Shown: positions 23,575 to 32,518, numbered from the stretch's first letter. The stretch: 41,628 nucleotides of DNA from Cohnella xylanilytica (GCF_014212175.1 NZ_JACJVR010000101.1:378-42005), one strand, 5' to 3'. Notes: a model not told the origin generated them from the sequence alone. Translations and numbers: made by a program.

Positions 23575-24645
23575 TTGGAGGGAGAAGTTTCCCGATCTGG
23601 GAGCCAAAGCATTCATTCGCTTGATTTGATGAGGTTCATTGCCGCAATCTTGGTCGTCTGCATACATACGAAGCCCTTGTTGTCCTTTAACGAAGACTTA
23701 AGCTTCGGATTCATCTCCTCGATCGCAAGAATTGCCGTCCCCTTCTTCTTCATGACGTCCGGATACCTTTTTTATTCGAAGATCCGCAAGCGGCAAGGCG
23801 ATCCTCAATATGTCGTTAAATACCTGTACCGTTTAATCCTCGTTTATCTCTTCTGGAGCCTCGTTTACTTCGTCTACCACGCGTACGTCATTTATTCGGA
23901 ACATCAAGATGTCGTCCAAGGTTTAACGAGCTTCGTCCAGAATTTCTTTTTCGACGGGAGCCATTTTCATCTTTGGTACTTCCCGGCCCTTATTTTCGCG
24001 ATCGCTCTGTTCTATTGGCTTAGCAGAATGCTGTCCGTCCAGACGATTCTGGCCATCTCCTTCGTCTTTTACCTCGCAGGACTATTCGGGGATTCGTACA
24101 GCGGCTTGATCGAGGGGAATTCGGCGTTATCCGGGATTGTAGACGGTTATGAGAGCCTCTTCGTATCGACTCGGAACGGCCTGTTCTTCGGATTGTTCTA
24201 CGTCTCGCTAGGAGCGTTTATGGCCGTCAAGAAGGCGGCGATTCGACCTTCGGTATCGGCCTTCCTCTGCTGCGTATCTCTGGCGGGGTTGGTTATCGAG
24301 TTTTATGTATTGAATACGTACACGGATCCTGTCGATTTCAACATGATGCTGTTCCTGATTCCGTCCGCCTACTTCCTGGTTCATTTCCTTCTGAACGCGA
24401 AATGGCCCGATTGGAATTTGGATTACCGCCTGCTGAGAGACAGCAGCGTCCTGATTTATTGCACGCATCCGTTGTTCATGATCGTCTATCCGAAGGTATT
24501 CTCCTTGTTGTCCATGAATCTTGAGAAGAACTACAGCTGGCTGTACTTCATGATCACTTTATTATCCTCTTTCGTTTTATCGTTCATCCTCATCCGGTTG
24601 CGGCAGAACGAGAGAACGAGCAAGCTCGTCCGTTTAACGTACTGA
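23575..24645 (+). CDS. acyltransferase family 3 membrane protein (OafA/WecH-like)
   Basis: The product has about 356 residues, probably from TTG 23575, which follows AGGAGAG by about 8 bases. It has about 10 hydrophobic segments. The N-terminal block HSLDLMRFIAAILVVCIHTK holds the conserved Arg and the catalytic-type His of acyltransferase-3 proteins. Such enzymes O-acylate cell-surface polymers or lipids. The gene has visibly lower GC and less biased codons than its neighbours, which suggests acquisition by transfer. Confidence 0.82.
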   Translation: MEGEVSRSGSQSIHSLDLMRFIAAILVVCIHTKPLLSFNEDLSFGFISSIARIAVPFFFMTSGYLFYSKIRKRQGDPQYVVKYLYRLILVYLFWSLVYFVYHAYVIYSEHQDVVQGLTSFVQNFFFDGSHFHLWYFPALIFAIALFYWLSRMLSVQTILAISFVFYLAGLFGDSYSGLIEGNSALSGIVDGYESLFVSTRNGLFFGLFYVSLGAFMAVKKAAIRPSVSAFLCCVSLAGLVIEFYVLNTYTDPVDFNMMLFLIPSAYFLVHFLLNAKWPDWNLDYRLLRDSSVLIYCTHPLFMIVYPKVFSLLSMNLEKNYSWLYFMITLLSSFVLSFILIRLRQNERTSKLVRLTY

Positions 24646-24657
24646 ATGAAAAGGTTA

Positions 24658-24684
24658 AAGGCCTGCTTGGGGACAGCAGGCCTT
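24658..24684. terminator. bidirectional terminator
   Basis: AAGGCCTGCT and AGCAGGCCTT pair across 7 bases, with TTTT on the plus strand and AA-rich sequence on the other side. It serves the convergent acyltransferase and molybdoenzyme genes. Confidence 0.85.
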
Positions 24685-24699
24685 TTCCTTCGCCGTTTT

Positions 24700-25281
24700 C
24701 TAGTCGAAGTCGTATCTCTGTTCCAGAAAGGGATCGCCATACATGTGGTAACCGTTCCGCTCCCAGAAGCCCGGCTTGTCGGTCGCCCGGAACTCGACGC
24801 CCCTCAGCCACTTCGCGCTCTTCCAGAAGTACAGGTGCGGGACGACCATCCGGACCGGGTAGCCGTGCTCCGGCGTCAGCGTCTCCCCGTTGTGCTTCAG
24901 GCCGAAGAAGCTCGTCTCCCGGAGGAAGTCCTCGAGCGGAAGGTTCGTCGTCCAGCCGTGCTCGGCGTGCAGCATGACGTACTTCGCCTCCGGCTTCAGC
25001 TTCACCCGCTCCATCACCGTGGAGACGGCCACGCCTTCCCAGACGTTGTCCAGCTTCGACCACGTCGTCACGCAGTGGATGTCGTTCACGAACTCCCGCC
25101 GCGGCAGGCTCATGAATTCGTCGAACGGGATCGTCGCTTCCTCCTCCACGAGCCCGAACAGCTTCAGATCCCATCGGCTCAGGTCCTCGTAGTACGGCAC
25201 CTCCCCGTGATGCAGAACCGGGAACCCCGTCGTGAGCCGCTGCCCCGGAGGCACCCGGCTTCCGATGTCCGACACGCTCAT
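24700..25281 (-). CDS. sulfite-oxidase-like molybdopterin oxidoreductase (YuiH-like)
   Basis: The product has 193 residues from ATG 25281, behind AAGGAAG. It has the oxidoreductase molybdopterin-binding fold: the block NDIHCVTTWSKLDNVW near residue 75 holds the molybdenum-ligand Cys, and EHGYPVRMVVPHLYFWKSAK follows. There is no twin-arginine signal and no dimerisation domain, so it is a short cytoplasmic form like B. subtilis YuiH. The substrate is unknown; sulfite or sulfoxides are possible by family. Confidence 0.82.
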   Translation of the reverse strand: MSVSDIGSRVPPGQRLTTGFPVLHHGEVPYYEDLSRWDLKLFGLVEEEATIPFDEFMSLPRREFVNDIHCVTTWSKLDNVWEGVAVSTVMERVKLKPEAKYVMLHAEHGWTTNLPLEDFLRETSFFGLKHNGETLTPEHGYPVRMVVPHLYFWKSAKWLRGVEFRATDKPGFWERNGYHMYGDPFLEQRYDFD

Positions 25282-25378
25282 GCTCTCGCTTCCTTTCTCG
25301 ATTGGCGCTTCCCCCCCCATTATACCCTTTAACCGATCGGAAAAACGAGAGCCTGCGGACGGCCGCGTTCCCTCCCGC

Positions 25379-25810
25379 TCAAGAGCAGGGGGCGGACGGC
25401 CGCGACCGTTGGCCTCTCGCCCGCTTGGCGACGCGGTCCAGAATGTCCATCACTTCGCTCCTCGCCTGGTGGATGAAGCCCAGGATCGATTCCCGCATGT
25501 TCTCGGCCGGCTGCTTCGCGACGAGGCGGAGCGTCCTCTCCATGACGATCAGCGACAGGCCGTAGCTCGATTCGTAGCTCTTGACCTCTTCGAAGATCGT
25601 GGAATCCAAATACGGCTCCGGCAGCAAAAAGGAGAACAGCAGCACCGGATGCCCGTCCTCCGAATGAACGATCTGGAATTGCTCCCTGAACGGATAGTTG
25701 GCCTTGGACCATCGATACTCGGCCGGACTCGGCGCGTCCGCCTCCCACACAGGCTCGAATTTACAAAAGGCCTCTTCGAACAGGTCTTTGTAAAAATCCG
25801 ATAACCTCAT
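25379..25810 (-). CDS. hypothetical protein
   Basis: The product has 143 residues from ATG 25810, which follows GGAAGGGAAGG; ATG 25828 is an alternative. It starts MRLSDFYKDLFEEAFCKFEP and has mixed alpha and beta composition, no signal peptide and a basic C-terminus. I do not recognise the family. It is oriented with the molybdoenzyme gene. Confidence 0.6.
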   Translation of the reverse strand: MRLSDFYKDLFEEAFCKFEPVWEADAPSPAEYRWSKANYPFREQFQIVHSEDGHPVLLFSFLLPEPYLDSTIFEEVKSYESSYGLSLIVMERTLRLVAKQPAENMRESILGFIHQARSEVMDILDRVAKRARGQRSRPSAPCS

Positions 25811-25958
25811 TTCCTTCCCTTCCTCCATTAGCCATTATTCTCTAACGTAAGAATAGGAGGAAATTGTTAGGGAAATTAGATGCCGTTTATTTGATTTTCA
25901 TTAGTTTCATGGGCCGGCAAGAACGGGAATTGTTAGCAAAGCATTAGCGCCCCGCCCC

Positions 25959-27338
25959 CTACTCCTTGTCCGCGACCAACGGCAAATAAATCATGAATTC
26001 CGTGCCTTCGTTCACCTGGCTGTCGACCTGGATCATTCCGCCATGGTTCCGAATGATCCGGTAGCTGACCGAGAGGCCGAGCCCGGTGCCCTCCTCCTTC
26101 GTGGTGAAGAACGGGTCGAACAGCCGGTTGAGCGTCGTCCGGTCCATTCCCTTGCCGTTGTCGCGAATCCGGATGACCGCGAACCGCCCCTCTCGCCGGG
26201 CCGACATCTCGATCAGGCCTTTGCGCTGGTCCCCGGCTTCGAGAATGGCGTCCATCGCGTTCTTGACGATGTTGAGCAGCACCTGCTTGATCTGCTTCAC
26301 GTCGATGGCGACCGCGATCTCGGAATCGTAAATCTCGTATTGCAGCTCGCAGCCCTTCATATGGGCTTCGCTCTCGGTGAGCAGAATCGTCTCCTTCACG
26401 AGCGATGCCACCGACAGCTTCTGCTTCATCGGCGCGGACGGCTTGGAGGAGTTCAGGAACTCGTAGATGATGTCGTTCGCCCGGTCGATCTCCGACAGAA
26501 TGATGCGGGCGTACTCGAGCTTGCCGATCGATTCCAGGTAAGGCTTCAACAGCTGGATGAATCCCCGGATCGATGTAAGCGGATTCCGAATCTCATGCGC
26601 GATGGCCGCCGCGATCTTCCCCAGCATCGCCAGCTTGTCGTTCTGGAACGCCGTCTGCTCGATCTGCTTGTACTCGGACACGTCCTTGACGCTGATCAGG
26701 TAGTCGCCGTCCAATTCGTCGATCTGCGTAATGCTGATAAGCAGGAACCGGCCGTTCGAGTCCTGGAACTCCCCGTGGAAGCGGCGGTAATACACCATCT
26801 CCTTGTACATGCGCAGGAAGATCATCCGGATCGACTTGCGAAGATAGGGGTGGAAAAAAAGCTGGCGCAGCGAATTGCCGATCAGAATTCGCCGGGGAGC
26901 CTGCAGCAGCCTGGACATCTGGACGTTCAGGAAGCGCAGGTGGCCCGACGTATCGAACAAAGCGATGCCGCTGTCCATATGCTGCAGAACCGTCTCGAAC
27001 TTGCTCGGCTTATCCTCCTCGATGGGGAGGGAATCGATGGCCGCTTCCTTCAGGCGGTCGGCACTGACGTCGTCGCCGGCGGCGGCCTCCGGCAGCCGCA
27101 GCATCGCCAGAAGCTCCATGAGAAACAAAAGAGACCGGTGCATCAAGGTCATCCGGTCTTCGGGGTCGGCGTTCGAGAGCAGGAATCGGACGCTTTCTTC
27201 ATGATGGTCGAGAATTTCGTCGGTGGAAACGCCCAGCAAATCGTACCGCAACGCCGCGATCTCCTTGTTCTGGTCCTCTCCGTCGGCTAGCGCGAATTCG
27301 GCCAGCGACGGAAAATAGCGAGATTTCCACCTTTCCAT
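25959..27338 (-). CDS. PAS-domain sensor histidine kinase (KinE-like)
   Basis: The product has 459 residues from ATG 27338, behind GGGAGGAA. It is soluble. An N-terminal region of about 110 residues is followed by a PAS domain (about 115-220). The HisKA domain has the phosphoacceptor in AIAHEIRNPLTSIRGF near residue 245. The HATPase domain has VLLNIVKNAMDAI (N box), DNGKGM (G1) and EGTGLGLSVS (G2). No response regulator is adjacent, typical of orphan kinases that feed the sporulation phosphorelay; that role is inference. Confidence 0.88.
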   Translation of the reverse strand: MERWKSRYFPSLAEFALADGEDQNKEIAALRYDLLGVSTDEILDHHEESVRFLLSNADPEDRMTLMHRSLLFLMELLAMLRLPEAAAGDDVSADRLKEAAIDSLPIEEDKPSKFETVLQHMDSGIALFDTSGHLRFLNVQMSRLLQAPRRILIGNSLRQLFFHPYLRKSIRMIFLRMYKEMVYYRRFHGEFQDSNGRFLLISITQIDELDGDYLISVKDVSEYKQIEQTAFQNDKLAMLGKIAAAIAHEIRNPLTSIRGFIQLLKPYLESIGKLEYARIILSEIDRANDIIYEFLNSSKPSAPMKQKLSVASLVKETILLTESEAHMKGCELQYEIYDSEIAVAIDVKQIKQVLLNIVKNAMDAILEAGDQRKGLIEMSARREGRFAVIRIRDNGKGMDRTTLNRLFDPFFTTKEEGTGLGLSVSYRIIRNHGGMIQVDSQVNEGTEFMIYLPLVADKE

Positions 27339-27496
27339 AAAGGGTTCCTCCCGGACTTATCGGTGATAGGATAAGGAATATACCGACAAAATTTCACATT
27401 TATCATAGGCCGCGGGCGTTCGGCCTGTCAATGAGAGATCATGTCGAATGGCTCGGCGGACTGTCGAATGGCTTTTTTTGGCTCTACAAGCCTATT

Positions 27497-29086
27497 TTAC
27501 CGCCGATCTTCGCGATTCCCGCGCCCGGAATTCCGGTCGTCCTTGTCGTCCCGGTCGCTTGCGCGGTCTTCACCGCTCCGGTTGTCACCGCCGCCTCGGC
27601 CGTCTTCGGGTTCATCGTTCCCGATGACGACGGTGACGGCGCCTTTGGCGGAGCCGCCGCCCGCTTTGCCGTTGCCGTTTTTGCCGTTGTCGCTGTCATT
27701 CCCCCAGCTGCCGTACCTATCAATCTTGCCGCCGTTATCCTTTTTGCTGGTTTCTCCGTCGCTGCCGTTCTTCTCGCCGTTGCCGCTTTTATCGCCGTCG
27801 CCGTTTTTATCGTCGTTCCCGATGACGGCGCCTTTGTCTACTTTGCCGTTGTTATTGCTTTTGATGTCGTCGCTTCCGTTGCCGCTTCTGCCGCCGTTTT
27901 TGCCGTCCTTGCCGTTCTTGGCGGCATCGTCGGGCTTGCCGCTTTTGCCGTTCTCCTTGCCGGAGCCGGCCGTATCCTTGCCGCCGTAGCGGACGCCGTT
28001 ACCGTTACCATTACCGTTTCCGTTTCCGTTTCCGTTGCCGTTACCGGCCTGGCCTTTGGCGTCTCCGTTCCCGCTGGCTTTGCTTGGCGGCTTGGGACCG
28101 GCTTTATCCGTTCCGTTCTCGTTGTCTCTCTCTTGTTTGTTCTCTGTCCCTTGCTCGTTCTCTTTTTGTTTTTCGTCCTCTTTTTCTTTCTCCTTCTGCT
28201 TCTTCCTCGCTTCCTGGAGAAGCTTGTTCCAGTCTTCGTCCTGGCCGGCGGAAGCGTCGTTCCCGCTTCCGAGCACTTCCTGAACGCCGCCCCAGGAAGA
28301 AGCGATCTTCTTCAGCGAGCGGTGCTTCAGCGCTTCGATCGGAACGTCGTGCCCCTGGCTCTCGGCCTTCAGCCAGAACGCCATCTTGCCCGCGGACAAG
28401 CCGTTCGCCTTCGCTTCCTCCCGCACTTCCTTCGGCACGGACACGGTCGTGATCCGCGGTACCGCCTTCTCCGGCGCCTTCGTTCCCGCCGACGTTCCGG
28501 CGTCGCCTCCGCTCGACGCCGCGCCGGCTTCCTCGATCGCGCGTTTCATTTTGTCCGTGACCTCGGCCTCCCATTGCTCGTCGACCTGACGGATCGCGAC
28601 GCTGGCCAGGACGATCTCGCTGTCGCCGCCGTTCAGCAGATGCCGCTTCGCAAGCTCCCGGGCAATCTCCTCCGTCACTTCCTCGACGTTCTCTCCCTTG
28701 TACTCGACGGAAGCGACGATCGGCTCGGCGTCCCGATTAAGCGCGCGAAGCTCGCGGACCCGCTCCTTGCCGTCGATTCCGAATTCCACGCTCGGATTGA
28801 CGTCCATCGTGACGTAAGCGACGACCGAAGGAGCGCGGAACCACCAGACGCCGGCCAGGAGCATCGCAACGGCGGCGCAGGAAGCGACGACCGCCGCGGC
28901 CGCGCGGACTTTGCCGCCGACGCCCCGCGCGAACGCGAGCCGTCCAGGCCGTGCTTCCTCCGGCTCCAGTTCGATCTCGTCGCCGACCCGGTAATGAGGC
29001 TGGCTCGGAACCCGGATGAACCTTCCGCCTTGCGCGAGCACGACCGCGCGATTGCCTTCCAGTGACATGACGATGGCCCGGTTCAT
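27497..29086 (-). CDS. rsgI: RsgI-like membrane anti-sigma factor with long disordered tail
   Basis: The product has 529 residues. The N-terminal RsgI domain starts MNRAIVMSLEGNRAVVLAQG. A single membrane helix lies near residues 60-82, followed by the extracellular block AYVTMDVNPSVEFGID that is conserved in RsgI proteins. Beyond about residue 270 the protein is disordered: a Lys/Glu-rich coiled stretch, then Asn/Gly/Asp/Lys repeats including eight consecutive Asn-Gly pairs. There is no carbohydrate-binding module, unlike clostridial RsgI proteins. Its start overlaps the sigI stop by 4 bases. The domain inside the cell should bind SigI until an envelope signal releases it. Confidence 0.87.
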   Translation of the reverse strand: MNRAIVMSLEGNRAVVLAQGGRFIRVPSQPHYRVGDEIELEPEEARPGRLAFARGVGGKVRAAAAVVASCAAVAMLLAGVWWFRAPSVVAYVTMDVNPSVEFGIDGKERVRELRALNRDAEPIVASVEYKGENVEEVTEEIARELAKRHLLNGGDSEIVLASVAIRQVDEQWEAEVTDKMKRAIEEAGAASSGGDAGTSAGTKAPEKAVPRITTVSVPKEVREEAKANGLSAGKMAFWLKAESQGHDVPIEALKHRSLKKIASSWGGVQEVLGSGNDASAGQDEDWNKLLQEARKKQKEKEKEDEKQKENEQGTENKQERDNENGTDKAGPKPPSKASGNGDAKGQAGNGNGNGNGNGNGNGNGVRYGGKDTAGSGKENGKSGKPDDAAKNGKDGKNGGRSGNGSDDIKSNNNGKVDKGAVIGNDDKNGDGDKSGNGEKNGSDGETSKKDNGGKIDRYGSWGNDSDNGKNGNGKAGGGSAKGAVTVVIGNDEPEDGRGGGDNRSGEDRASDRDDKDDRNSGRGNREDRR

Positions 29087-29886
29087 AGCGTCCCCTCCTT
29101 GTTGTCCGGCGTCGACGGATATATGTATTCCTGCAGCAGCGGGTAAGGCCCTCTCGCGATCAAGGTAACCGCGATCAAGTACTTGCGGTTCCTCTCGAGC
29201 GTCTTGCGCGACACGTTCTCGATCTCGCACAGCTCCTTGAGCGGAAGCTGACGCTTGTCCGCGAGCAGGCGGAACAGAACGGGGTTCCGCGCCAACCGCG
29301 CCCCGATGCTTAATAGCATGTCCCTCGAATCTTGGTGCTTCGGCGATTGATCGACCAGGTCGGCGAAGCGGACCCCGTAAGGCTCGAGCTCCGCCGTCAG
29401 CGAGGCGATCTCGTCCCGCCGTTCCTCCGCCGTCCTCTCGCGCGAGTAGACGGACAGCGCTTCCTTCGCCTCGATCGCCGACAGCATGGACGACTCTTCG
29501 TCCCGTTCGCCTTGCAGCGAGCTGTAAGGCACGACGGAAGCGTGCCGCCGCTCCCGGCGCGCGTAATCGATAAGCCGGCGGTTCATGACCTGCGCCGCGA
29601 AGGCGAGGAAGCTTCCTCCCGCATCCGGCGAATAGCCGTCGATCGCCTCGTCGAAGGCCGCCAGGGCCACGCTGAATTCATCGTCGCGATCGGGGTCGAT
29701 GTACCGTTTGGCGAACCGGCTGGCCGTCTTGGCGATGAACGGTTGATATTGTTTGATCCATTCGTTGCGGAGCGCCTCGTCTCCGTTCCGGATCGCCGCG
29801 ATCGCCTCGTCAGGCGACATGGACGGCCGTTCGGCCACGGCGGCGCTCCCCCGTCCGGTCCATTTTCTCCACAGTAAGAGCAGCAA
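29083..29886 (-). CDS. sigI: RNA polymerase sigma factor SigI
   Basis: The product has 267 residues, probably from TTG 29886, behind GGGGTGA. Sigma-70 region 2 lies near residues 45-110, with FAKRYIDPDRDDEFSVALAAF and AAQVMNRRLIDYARRER. The SigI-specific C-terminal region ends in LKELCEIENVSRKTLERNRKY, in place of a normal region 4. SigI responds to heat and cell-wall stress in Bacillus. It is followed directly by its anti-sigma factor. Confidence 0.9.
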   Translation of the reverse strand: MLLLLWRKWTGRGSAAVAERPSMSPDEAIAAIRNGDEALRNEWIKQYQPFIAKTASRFAKRYIDPDRDDEFSVALAAFDEAIDGYSPDAGGSFLAFAAQVMNRRLIDYARRERRHASVVPYSSLQGERDEESSMLSAIEAKEALSVYSRERTAEERRDEIASLTAELEPYGVRFADLVDQSPKHQDSRDMLLSIGARLARNPVLFRLLADKRQLPLKELCEIENVSRKTLERNRKYLIAVTLIARGPYPLLQEYIYPSTPDNKEGTL

Positions 29887-29909
29887 GAGCTCACCCCACG
29901 TTCATATCA

Positions 29910-29938
29910 TTCGTCGTCTGGTTGTCGGTTGAGGGGGT
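29910..29938 (-). promoter_or_regulatory. candidate autogenous SigI promoter
   Basis: The minus strand carries ACCCCC (29933-29938) and CGAA (29910-29913), the hexamer and tetramer reported for SigI promoters, upstream of sigI. The gap is 19 bases, possibly a little long, so this is tentative. Confidence 0.4.
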
Positions 29939-30103
29939 GCCGCGCGCAAAAAAAGCCCTCATCCGCGCCGACCCGCCTATCCGGCTTTATTCGAACGGCT
30001 CGCGGCGCGGGGGCGCCGGAAGCACGGCCGATAACGGCGGGATGGCGTTAGACGCGGATGGGGCTGCAGCGTTCGTTCTCGGTATCGGGCGGCGGCGTCC
30101 GTC

Positions 30104-30529
30104 TCAGAGGGTCCCGCCGGTCGCGCGCTTAAGGCGCAGCTTATGCCGGCGTCCGGCCAGCACCCCGAGGCGCCGCTTCAGCTGCTGCTCCCATTCCGAA
30201 TCGCCCAGCTGCTTCGCGAACGACAGCAGGTCGAGCGCCATATCGATCTGGCTCTGGACGATCGCCATCGGATCTTCCTCTTCGTTGTTGACGCAATTCT
30301 CGTGGAGGGCTTTGTCCGACTCGTCTACATAATCGTGGAAGTCGACCTCGGAGGCTCCGTCGCCGTGGGCGTACTCCGCCAAGATCTCGTATTCGTTCTC
30401 CACCAGATAGTGCACTTCCACCCGGTGACATACCGGACAGAACAGGATCGGCACGTTATGGATACGCGTCCGATAATGCTTTAGCGTTCCTTTGGTCCCG
30501 ATCATGCTGGCTCCGCAGCAGAAACTCAT
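30104..30529 (-). CDS. YgiT-type zinc-finger protein of unknown function
   Basis: The product has 141 residues from ATG 30529, which follows GAGGAGGGGGAG. The N-terminal 45 residues hold two cysteine pairs (FCCGASM and CPVCH) with the spacing of a YgiT/MqsA-type zinc finger, and the block NVPILFCPVCHRVEVHYLVE. The rest is acidic and then a basic C-terminus. No toxin partner is next to it, so an MqsA-like antitoxin role is not supported. The function is unknown. Confidence 0.65.
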   Translation of the reverse strand: MSFCCGASMIGTKGTLKHYRTRIHNVPILFCPVCHRVEVHYLVENEYEILAEYAHGDGASEVDFHDYVDESDKALHENCVNNEEEDPMAIVQSQIDMALDLLSFAKQLGDSEWEQQLKRRLGVLAGRRHKLRLKRATGGTL

Positions 30530-30712
30530 CGTCTCCCCCTCCTCGTCGAGCACGAATCGAACGACTCTATGCTACACACTATATTCTCTCTGCTTAAATG
30601 GAATTCCTGCCGAATTCGTTTTACCCCGCCGCGATGTTTTTGAAGCCTTTTGTCGAAGCGGAGGGGGACGAACCCTGCTTTTATCATATGCGAATTATGC
30701 CGAAGAAAGCAA

Positions 30713-30736
30713 AGACGCATGCCGAAGCATGCGTCT
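30713..30736 (-). terminator. intrinsic terminator of peroxiredoxin gene
   Basis: AGACGCATGC and GCATGCGTCT pair across a 4-base loop. The minus strand continues TTGCTTTCTTC. Confidence 0.8.
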
Positions 30737-30755
30737 CGATCGCGCTTGACGATCC

Positions 30756-31304
30756 TTATTTTGCAACCAGGTGCTTGTCCCCCGGCTTCCAGTTGATCGG
30801 GCACAGACCGCCGGATTGGAGCGCTTGAAGCACGCGGAGCGTCTCTTCTACGCTGCGGCCTACGTCGTTGTGGTTGACGACTTGGTACTTCAGCTCGCCT
30901 TCCGGATCGATGATGAACAGGCCGCGCAGAGCAATGCCTTCTTCTTCGATCAGGACGCCGTAGTCGCGGGCGACCGACTTCGTGATGTCGGCTGCCAGCG
31001 GGAAGTTCAGCTTGCCGAGGCCGTTGTCGTTCTTCGGCGTGTTGATCCAAGCGCGGTGGCTGTGGATGCTGTCGACGCTCGCGCCGAGAATCTCGGTATT
31101 CAGAGCCTTGAATTGATCGGCCGCTTCGGAGAGGGCGACGATCTCGGTCGGGCATACAAAGGTGAAGTCGAGCGGGTAGAAGAAGAATACCAGCCACTTG
31201 CCTTTGTAATCGGACAGGGAAGCCTTGCCGAAGCCGCTGCCGTCGCCAAGGGCGGTCTCAAGGGTGAAATCCGGAGCCGGACGGCCCACCAAACGTTCTG
31301 CCAT
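30756..31304 (-). CDS. typical 2-Cys peroxiredoxin (AhpC/YkuU type)
   Basis: The product has 182 residues from ATG 31304, behind AGGAGG. The peroxidatic Cys is in DFTFVCPTEI near residue 51 and the resolving Cys is in GGLCPINWKPG near residue 170, so it is a 2-Cys enzyme. The opening MAERLVGRPAPDF and the GGLCP-NWKPG end resemble B. subtilis YkuU. It reduces peroxides using thioredoxin or AhpF. A large PerR-like palindrome lies about 105 bases upstream. Confidence 0.9.
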   Translation of the reverse strand: MAERLVGRPAPDFTLETALGDGSGFGKASLSDYKGKWLVFFFYPLDFTFVCPTEIVALSEAADQFKALNTEILGASVDSIHSHRAWINTPKNDNGLGKLNFPLAADITKSVARDYGVLIEEEGIALRGLFIIDPEGELKYQVVNHNDVGRSVEETLRVLQALQSGGLCPINWKPGDKHLVAK

Positions 31305-31402
31305 TGTGAATAACCTCCTATATTGCCGACCTGAACAGCCGGGCTCATGATCTACACCTAGATGGTACCATCATTGAGAACGAAAATCAATATGGAATCA
31401 AT

Positions 31403-31429
31403 ACTTATTTATAACAATTCTAAATAAGT
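31403..31429. promoter_or_regulatory. extended PerR-like palindrome upstream of peroxiredoxin
   Basis: TTATAACAATTCTAA (31409-31423) fits the PerR box at all but two fixed positions. It is nested in a longer dyad whose arms are ACTTATTTA and TAAATAAGT. It lies between the leuB stop and the peroxiredoxin start. Confidence 0.65.
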
Positions 31430-31438
31430 ATCTTCCGT

Positions 31439-32518
31439 TTAGCGGCTCATGGCGGCGACGATCAGATCGCCCATTTCCTTCGTGCCGATCGCTTTGCTCT
31501 TGTCGACCGCGATGTCGCCCGTGCGGTGGCCGGCGTCCAGAACGCTCTTCACCGCGTTCTCGATGACTTGCCCTGCTTCAGCATATCCGAAAGTGAGCTG
31601 GAACATAAGCGCCACGGACAGAATCGTCGCGATCGGGTTGGCGATGCCTTGGCCCGCGATGTCCGGAGCCGAGCCGTGAACCGGCTCGTACAAGCCGAAG
31701 CTGCCTTCTCCGAGCGAAGCGGACGAGAGCATGCCGATGGAGCCCGTCAGCATGGCGGCTTCGTCGCTCAGGATGTCGCCGAACATGTTCTCGGTGACGA
31801 TAACGTCGAAGCTGGACGGACGGCGAAGCAGCTGCATCGCGCAGTTGTCGACCAGCACGTGCTCGAGCTCCACGTCGGGGTATTCCGGAGCGATGCGGTT
31901 GACCGTCTCGCGCCACAGGCGGGACGTCTCCAGCACGTTCGCCTTGTCGACGGAAGCCAGGCGCTTGCTGCGCTTCTGGGCGATCTCGAACGCTTGGCGA
32001 ACGATGCGCTCGACTTCTTGCACGTTGTATACGCAAGTGTCGACCGCTTCCTGGCCGTTCGCGCCCTCGCGGCGGAACTTCTCGCCGAAGTAGATGCCGC
32101 CGGTCAGCTCGCGCACGACGATCAGGTCCGTGCCTTCCAGCACTTCAGGCTTCAGCGTGGACGCGTCCTTCAGGCAGTCGAACACGACCGCCGGACGGAT
32201 ATTGGAGAAGAGGCCGAGCGCCTTGCGGATGCCGAGCAGGCCGGTCTCCGGGCGAAGCTCCTTCGGATTGTTGTCCCACTTCGGGCCGCCTACCGCTCCA
32301 AGCAGCACCGCGTCCGCGCGTTGGCACATTTCCAGCGTCTCTTGCGGCAGCGGAGTTCCTTTCTCGTCGATGGCGATGCCGCCGAACAGACCGTATTCCA
32401 GTTCGAATTTGTAGCCGAACAATTCTTCCGTTTTCTTCAATACCTTAACCGCTTCGGCCACGACCTCTGGACCGATTCCGTCGCCGGCGATGACGGCGAT
32501 CTTCTTCACTTCTGCCAT
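31439..32518 (-). CDS. leuB: 3-isopropylmalate dehydrogenase
   Basis: The product has 359 residues of normal family length. It starts KKIAVIAGDGIGPEVVAEAV. The substrate-binding arginines are in the region near LGLFSNIRPAV, and the metal-binding Asp residues are in VTENMFGDILSDEAAM. GSAPDIAGQGIANPIATIL is the NAD-binding block. It oxidises 3-isopropylmalate in leucine synthesis. In related bacteria it usually follows leuA directly; here about 3.5 kb with an aminotransferase and a degenerate transposase gene intervene. leuC and leuD do not follow it in this window. Confidence 0.95.
   Translation of the reverse strand: MAEVKKIAVIAGDGIGPEVVAEAVKVLKKTEELFGYKFELEYGLFGGIAIDEKGTPLPQETLEMCQRADAVLLGAVGGPKWDNNPKELRPETGLLGIRKALGLFSNIRPAVVFDCLKDASTLKPEVLEGTDLIVVRELTGGIYFGEKFRREGANGQEAVDTCVYNVQEVERIVRQAFEIAQKRSKRLASVDKANVLETSRLWRETVNRIAPEYPDVELEHVLVDNCAMQLLRRPSSFDVIVTENMFGDILSDEAAMLTGSIGMLSSASLGEGSFGLYEPVHGSAPDIAGQGIANPIATILSVALMFQLTFGYAEAGQVIENAVKSVLDAGHRTGDIAVDKSKAIGTKEMGDLIVAAMSR

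Noticed and set aside
27431..29065. Plus-strand frame of 544 codons with many hydrophobic residues opposite rsgI
   Set aside because: Its Val/Ala/Phe-rich repeats are the antisense reading of the Asn/Gly/Lys/Asp repeats in rsgI; no domain.
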